Part shown: one piece after another, positions 59,791 to 64,000 of the stretch
Layout of the letters: each line of letters opens with the position of its first letter
How positions within the stretch are numbered: position 1 is the first letter of the stretch
NCBI GenBank assembly: GCA_017449265.1
Contig: JAFSJW010000039.1
Coordinates: 36,493-100,492 of the forward strand
DNA: 64,000 nucleotides
DNA from: Treponema sp.
GTDB lineage: Bacteria; Spirochaetota; Spirochaetia; Treponematales; Treponemataceae
Reading direction: 5' to 3'
Notes under the pieces: generated by a model
Database searches by the model: none
Told to the model about the DNA's origin: nothing
Seen by the model: the letters and a program-made list of their open reading frames with translations, nothing else
Program-made: the position numbers and the translations under genes

Positions 59791-62295
59791 TCATAAAAGT
59801 TTGGTTCCGACAATCAGCTTGTCAAAACCGAATTCCTTGACGAGCGCAATCCGCGTGCAGTATGGTGTTATTTTCCCTTCCAGTATCAAGTGCGCGAAAA
59901 ATGTGAAAATGCCCTTTTTGTTTATTTCCTGCATGATGTTTTCTTTCGTGAAGCATTTTTTGAACTTCTCAACATCTTCAGGCAAAAGAACTTTTTCGGC
60001 GTTCTTGCGCGTGAGCGCGAAAAAATCCGAGCCGTTCTTTGGAAATTTCAGTATGTTATAGATTTTCGCGGAGCTGTATTCTGTAAATTCTTCTGTTTCT
60101 GGATCCACCACGTACATTGCGATAAAATCTCCTGAGAGGGACATGAGCCTTGAGTAAAGAATCTGCTCCTGACGCGCGATTTCCAGAAGTTTTTTCTGCT
60201 TCATTTGCGAGTCGATGTTGCTTATGGCGACTATGATGTAGTTTCCGTTTTGGTGCCTCCGCATGATTTTCATGTTCACATAGAAAGGCGAGCCGTCTTT
60301 TACCATGCGGTATGCGATTGAGAATGAGCCTTGTTTGTCAAGCTCTTTCATAATATTTTCTTTCGTGAACAGTATGTTGAAAATCTCCTGGTCTTCCGCA
60401 TACAAATAATTAGGGGAATCTTTTTTGTATTCCTCAAAGAAATTCTCGCCGTGTCGTTCCCTTGTTATGCTCTCTTCCCCGATGATTGAAGAATATTCGA
60501 TAAATTCATCAGTTTCAAGGCTCACATAAAACAGATTGTAGTAATCAGCCGTGAGAGCCTTTGCGATATTTTCGTATGTTGCCCCTTGCGATGCATTCCT
60601 GATTGAAAGAACCCCGATTGCTATTGCAGTTGAGTTCGTAAAAGGATTCTCGGCTAGCTTTCTGAGGATGTAATTCACAGTAGAGCCATCCGGCAGATAT
60701 TCGTCTACGAGCGTTCTGCTTCCGCCTTTTGCGACTTGCTGAATTGACTGGAGGAATTTCTTTCCGCGCCCCAGTTCTACAAGTTCAAAAGGAATCGTGC
60801 GGTTGTTTATTGCGATGGAGAAATACTGCTTGAAAAAGTTTCTGTACGACAGGTTGGAGCGGATATATCGGATTGAGTCGTTCGTTACCTCCACGACAGC
60901 CATAGGAATCGTGTTGAATATGTTGTTGAAATCATTTTCGTTGTCGGAGGTAAGTACGGCAAGGTCATGCAGGTTCACGCGTCCGAGCGTTTCATAGTAC
61001 TGCGCTTCGTTTGGATTTTCGACTTCCAGAATTTTCCCGCTTTTTATCTGCTCAAGAATTTGTTCAAGAGGGGTAGGTTTTCCATAATAGAATCCTTGAA
61101 TTTTCGAGCAGCCTATTTCCCTCAGGAACTGAAGCTGCTCTTCGGTCTCAACGCCTTCGCAGATTGTGTCAACTCCGATTGCGAACGCCATTTTCATAAG
61201 TTCTGCGAGAATTATCTTTCCGTTGTTCTTCTGGTCGAACTGGCGCATAAAGCTCATATCGAACTTAATCAGGTCGAACGGAATTTCCTTGAGGACATTG
61301 AGCGATGAGTAGCCGCTTCCAAAGTCATCCATCCAGACTGAAAAACCAAGCTCCTTGAAGCGGAGAATCTGCTTCATAATAAAATCGAAGTCCTTTCCGA
61401 TTACGCTTTCGGTAATCTCTATGTTCAGTTTGCTTCTGCTTATTCCGGCTATGTCAACGCGGGTGCGGATTTCCTCAACGATGTCGCATGAGTCAAAGTC
61501 AGCGCGGGAGAGATTTATTGACTGAGAGATTGTAGGAATCCCAAGTGATTCTAGGCGTTTGATTTTTTCGATAATTCTCTCTACAACATAAAGGTCGAGT
61601 TTGTAAATAAGCTTCTCTTCCTCAAGAATCGGGATAAATTCCGCCGGTGACAAAAATCCTTTAACCGGGTCAATCCAGCGCGCAAGAGCCTCCGCATCAC
61701 ATACTTTGTCATTTACCGTGCGCACAATCGGCTGATAGTACACTGTAATCCACCGCTCGGAAATAGCCCTGCTGAAATTTTCTATTATATAGCGATGCTT
61801 TTCCTCTGCGTACCGAATTGTCTGATTATAATTGCTGACTCCAGCTTCGTAACTGTTTTTTAGCGTGTTGCAGGCAAGTTTTGCCCTGTCGCACGCCATG
61901 TTTATGCTAACATCCTCAATTTTGTACTGATAGATGCCTATATGCGGGTATATTCCGCTTGCCGCTCCGATGCTTTTAAAATCCTCAAAAAACGAGTGCA
62001 GGATTTCGTCTTTTTGTAGGTCATCGGCAATGACGGCGAAATGAACGCCGCCCAGCCTGCAACAATTGTCGTTGTCAAAATATCTGGTGAGAATAGATGT
62101 GAATGCCTGAATGAATTTATTTCCTTCAACAAAACCATTTTTCTGATTGAATGTTTTCATTCCGTGAAGGCTGAGAAACAAAAGACTTGTCTGACCACCA
62201 TTTTTTACTATGGATGCTTTTTTTTCTGCTGAAATTTCAAAGAAGTAGGTCATTGTTGGCAGCCCAGTCAGGTAGTCATAATAACTGGCATTCAT
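59791..62295 (-). CDS. c-di-GMP phosphodiesterase: degenerate GGDEF + EAL + two PAS-like domains
   Basis: 834 aa, soluble. A GGDEF-like domain (1-150) starts DYLTGLPTMTYF but has GGVHF in place of GGDEF, so it is probably a GTP sensor or structural. An intact EAL domain (about 165-410) has EALARW, SINLSRADF, NIEITES, WMDDFGSGYSSL, KFDMSF and EGVETEEQ, the metal and catalytic residues for c-di-GMP hydrolysis. The order is unusual: two PAS-like domains follow at the C-terminus (about 440-570 and 590-830). The start codon lies 7 nt from a TATAAT, suggesting a leaderless message. Confidence 0.9.
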   Translation of the reverse strand: MNASYYDYLTGLPTMTYFFEISAEKKASIVKNGGQTSLLFLSLHGMKTFNQKNGFVEGNKFIQAFTSILTRYFDNDNCCRLGGVHFAVIADDLQKDEILHSFFEDFKSIGAASGIYPHIGIYQYKIEDVSINMACDRAKLACNTLKNSYEAGVSNYNQTIRYAEEKHRYIIENFSRAISERWITVYYQPIVRTVNDKVCDAEALARWIDPVKGFLSPAEFIPILEEEKLIYKLDLYVVERIIEKIKRLESLGIPTISQSINLSRADFDSCDIVEEIRTRVDIAGISRSKLNIEITESVIGKDFDFIMKQILRFKELGFSVWMDDFGSGYSSLNVLKEIPFDLIKFDMSFMRQFDQKNNGKIILAELMKMAFAIGVDTICEGVETEEQLQFLREIGCSKIQGFYYGKPTPLEQILEQIKSGKILEVENPNEAQYYETLGRVNLHDLAVLTSDNENDFNNIFNTIPMAVVEVTNDSIRYIRSNLSYRNFFKQYFSIAINNRTIPFELVELGRGKKFLQSIQQVAKGGSRTLVDEYLPDGSTVNYILRKLAENPFTNSTAIAIGVLSIRNASQGATYENIAKALTADYYNLFYVSLETDEFIEYSSIIGEESITRERHGENFFEEYKKDSPNYLYAEDQEIFNILFTKENIMKELDKQGSFSIAYRMVKDGSPFYVNMKIMRRHQNGNYIIVAISNIDSQMKQKKLLEIARQEQILYSRLMSLSGDFIAMYVVDPETEEFTEYSSAKIYNILKFPKNGSDFFALTRKNAEKVLLPEDVEKFKKCFTKENIMQEINKKGIFTFFAHLILEGKITPYCTRIALVKEFGFDKLIVGTKLL

Positions 62296-62301
62296 AATGC
62301 A

Positions 62302-62329
62302 ATTATACCACGGAATTATAACAATGCAA
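62302..62329 (-). promoter_or_regulatory. Promoter of the EAL gene
   Basis: On the minus strand TTGCAT (62324-62329), 16 bp, TATAAT (62302-62307). The first base of the ATG is 62295, at the expected transcription start. Confidence 0.65.
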
Positions 62330-62515
62330 GTTTATTTTATGAAATTGAACTAAACTTAAAATAAGATTTTCAGAAAGATAATTTCTGAGATAGCTTGTTG
62401 ATTTTTTTTTAGAGTGACATTTTTTGACACTAGGGGGGGCTATAATGAATTTTGTGATAAGGGAACTTTTTTTTGCGCCCCCAGGAGTTTCCGCAATAAA
62501 AGCGGGAATTTATGG

Positions 62516-62866
62516 TATAATCGTCTGGTATTAGTGGGAGCGGAGTGCTGTCAGGTTGAGCCTTGCCTGTCGGACGGGCAGGTGATTTCAGTATCTGGAT
62601 TCTGAAACGAGATGCCATGATATGAAAGTCTGGGAAAAGGTGGTACTCTGATTTGACGGAATCAGAGAGTCGGCGGAAGGTTCTGCCGAACTGTGAAGAA
62701 GGCACTGCAAAAACAGCCCCTTACTTCGAAAACGAGATTAACCAAAACCGACCGCCGTAAGACATAATGCGGAACGGGGACGTTTCCCCGTTACCGCGGA
62801 TAGGAGTACGGTGTTCCACCACCAGACCTTCACTCCTGATTCCATTTTACTGAACGGAGGCATATT
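62516..62866 (+). ncRNA. Candidate bridge RNA leader of IS110
   Basis: TATAAT (62516-62521) begins about 345 nt of non-coding, GC-richer sequence with several hairpins, e.g. GCCTTGCCTGTC-GGACGGGCAGG, CTCTGATT-TGACGG-AATCAGAG, CGGCGGAAGGTTCTGCCG and GGGGACG-TTT-CCCCG, up to the transposase ATG. In IS110-group elements the 5' leader encodes the bridge RNA that names donor and target DNA. Confidence 0.6.
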
Positions 62867-63952
62867 ATGAAAGACTGCGAAGGAAGAAATGTGGGAATCG
62901 ACCTGGGCAAAAGAACTCATGAGACTAAAATCATCTGGAAGGACGGAAAAGTGACCGGAACCAACGGAAAGACAAGTCCTGAGGGCAGAAAGAAACTTTA
63001 TGCCTTGCTGAGAGCCAGTGACAGGGTGGCGATTGAAGTATGCTCGCTGGGAATGGTGATGGCAAAGGAAATAAAGGAACAGGTCGGTTGTGACGTAGTG
63101 CTTTTGAATCCGAGTCAAGTCGCGTTGATTTACCGCTCAGTAAAAAAGAATGACAAGGAAGATGCTCTGAAACTCGCACGCCTCGTGCAGAAATACACTG
63201 ACGACGAGCTTCCGACCGTCGAGCTTCCGACGGAGCATGAGGAAAGCATCAGACAGATTCTGACAGAACTGAGACAGTTGAAGAACGACAGGACGAAGGA
63301 AATCAACAGGCTTCATGCCGTGTTCCTGGAGTGCGGAATAACTGAAATAAAGCGCAAGGATCTGGCCACAAATGAAAACCGGGACAGGAGCATAAAGATT
63401 CTGAAAGGATTCGCGCTGAAGCAGGCGGAAAGAAGCCTCAGACGAATCGGGCAGATTGAGGAACAGATTGATGAAGTCGAGACGGAGCTTGATAAAGAAA
63501 TAGAGGGGGACAAAAACGTTGAAGCCCTGATGGGCATTCCCGGAGTCGGGAAACAGCTGGCAGCTTCCTATATTGCATTCATCGGGGACGGCTCGCGCTA
63601 CCGCAACGTTTCAACGGTTGGAGCTGCGGTCGGACTGGTCCCGAAACTTGACATGTCCAGCACAAAACTCCGGCTCGGACATATCACAAAGTGCGGGAAT
63701 TCCAATTTGAGGTCCCTGCTGATTCTGGCCGCATGGTCGCATGTCAGGTCAAAAAAAGGCGGGGCAATAAAAGATAAGTTCCTATATATGACAGGAACTC
63801 AAAGCAAGTCGAAGAAAATCGCAATCGTTGCGACGGCAAGGAAACTTGCAGAATTGATGTACACGTTGTTAAAAACTGGTACATCTTATGAAAAGAGAGC
63901 TTCTGCAGCAGTGGACAAACTTGCAGACGAAGCTCTCTGTTTAGCTAGTTAA
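62867..63952 (+). CDS. IS110-family transposase (DEDD recombinase)
   Basis: 361 aa, full length. N-terminal RuvC-like domain with acidic residues in VGIDLGKRTHETKI (Asp12), AIEVCSLG (Glu), and KNDKEDALKLARL (Asp pair); a coiled-coil middle (about 135-215); C-terminal Tnp20 domain MGIPGVGKQLAASYIAFIGD, FVG-like VGAAVGLVPK, and catalytic Ser region MSSTKLRLGHITKCGNSNLR. It cuts and rejoins DNA guided by a bridge RNA in studied members. GGAGG before ATG 62867. Confidence 0.92.
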   Translation: MKDCEGRNVGIDLGKRTHETKIIWKDGKVTGTNGKTSPEGRKKLYALLRASDRVAIEVCSLGMVMAKEIKEQVGCDVVLLNPSQVALIYRSVKKNDKEDALKLARLVQKYTDDELPTVELPTEHEESIRQILTELRQLKNDRTKEINRLHAVFLECGITEIKRKDLATNENRDRSIKILKGFALKQAERSLRRIGQIEEQIDEVETELDKEIEGDKNVEALMGIPGVGKQLAASYIAFIGDGSRYRNVSTVGAAVGLVPKLDMSSTKLRLGHITKCGNSNLRSLLILAAWSHVRSKKGGAIKDKFLYMTGTQSKSKKIAIVATARKLAELMYTLLKTGTSYEKRASAAVDKLADEALCLAS

Positions 63953-64000
63953 TTATTGGAGTCAGGAACTTCATGGTATTGACAAATATCATAGGAGTTC

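Larger units (their letters stand above)
62440..64000 (+). mobile_element. IS110-family insertion sequence (right end not defined)
   Basis: A long structured non-coding leader, a DEDD transposase gene and short flanks, without terminal inverted repeats: the layout of IS110 elements. The left edge is placed only roughly, near a G-run at 62434-62440; the right edge may lie in the last ~50 bases of the window or beyond. Confidence 0.7.

Noticed and set aside
1..64000. CRISPR arrays or cas genes
   Set aside because: No regularly spaced direct repeats with unique spacers were seen; the repeats found are palindromic and dispersed.

Overview
This window looks like chromosomal DNA of a spirochaete, most likely a Treponema from a gut, rumen or oral habitat. 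There is no rRNA to prove this. The inference rests on the density of chemoreceptors, lipoproteins, class III cyclase and c-di-GMP genes, the moderate GC content of the core genes, and a cassette array resembling the chromosomal integron known from T. denticola. Nearly all of the sequence is coding.

Layout. 0-6.3 kb: end of a cobalamin-type reductase, a NifS-like cysteine desulfurase, a binding lipoprotein, a phosphoribosyltransferase, a large exported beta-rich protein, RNase HII and a TetR regulator. 6.3-12 kb: a TonB/ExbD/ExbD/ExbB/TonB-dependent receptor operon, divergent from a second TetR paralogue, with duplicated palindromic operators over both promoters. 12-22.3 kb (minus strand): a DAHP synthase-prephenate dehydratase fusion whose DAHP synthase half has lost catalytic residues; then a chemosensory cluster (receptor, CheW, CheB, CheR, a CheA-like scaffold without a kinase domain, and a class III nucleotide cyclase). 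22.4-25.4 kb: exported protein and trpB-trpA.

25.4-34.4 kb: an AT-rich array of gene cassettes separated by five clear and one degenerate attC-like sites, with no integrase in the window (a CALIN-type array). It carries three toxin-antitoxin pairs (RelB/YafQ, VapBC, HigBA), small unknown genes, and an unusually large (about 4 kb) cassette with a RavA-like MoxR ATPase and a ViaA-like VWA protein. 34.4-44.8 kb: three membrane proteins, a chemoreceptor, a sugar-type binding lipoprotein with a GGDEF protein and a NYN-domain RNase, an orphan DNA methyltransferase, an Hpt protein and tRNA-Val(GAC).

45-55 kb: a sulfur-metabolism region (MalY/PatB lyase, NifB, CymR-like Rrf2 repressor, LUD protein, sulfonate-type ABC ATPase and binding lipoprotein, MacB-like exporter, cysteine synthase). 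It is tied together by repeated ACCTA-N9-TAGGT boxes. 55-62.3 kb: DHH phosphoesterase, chemoreceptor, zinc-ribbon protein and an EAL phosphodiesterase. 62.4-64 kb: an IS110-family element with a structured leader that is a candidate bridge RNA.

Three kinds of unexplained small structure stand out. (1) A roughly 100-bp multi-hairpin element occurs four times, always in sense just before a Shine-Dalgarno sequence, with a hairpin loop complementary to that sequence. (2) A roughly 200-nt transcription unit with its own promoter and terminator occurs twice and encodes a 14-residue peptide behind a perfect ribosome-binding site. (3) A MITE-like palindromic repeat family has three full copies and several short derivatives. 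All functional statements are read from sequence by eye; no search or folding program was run.
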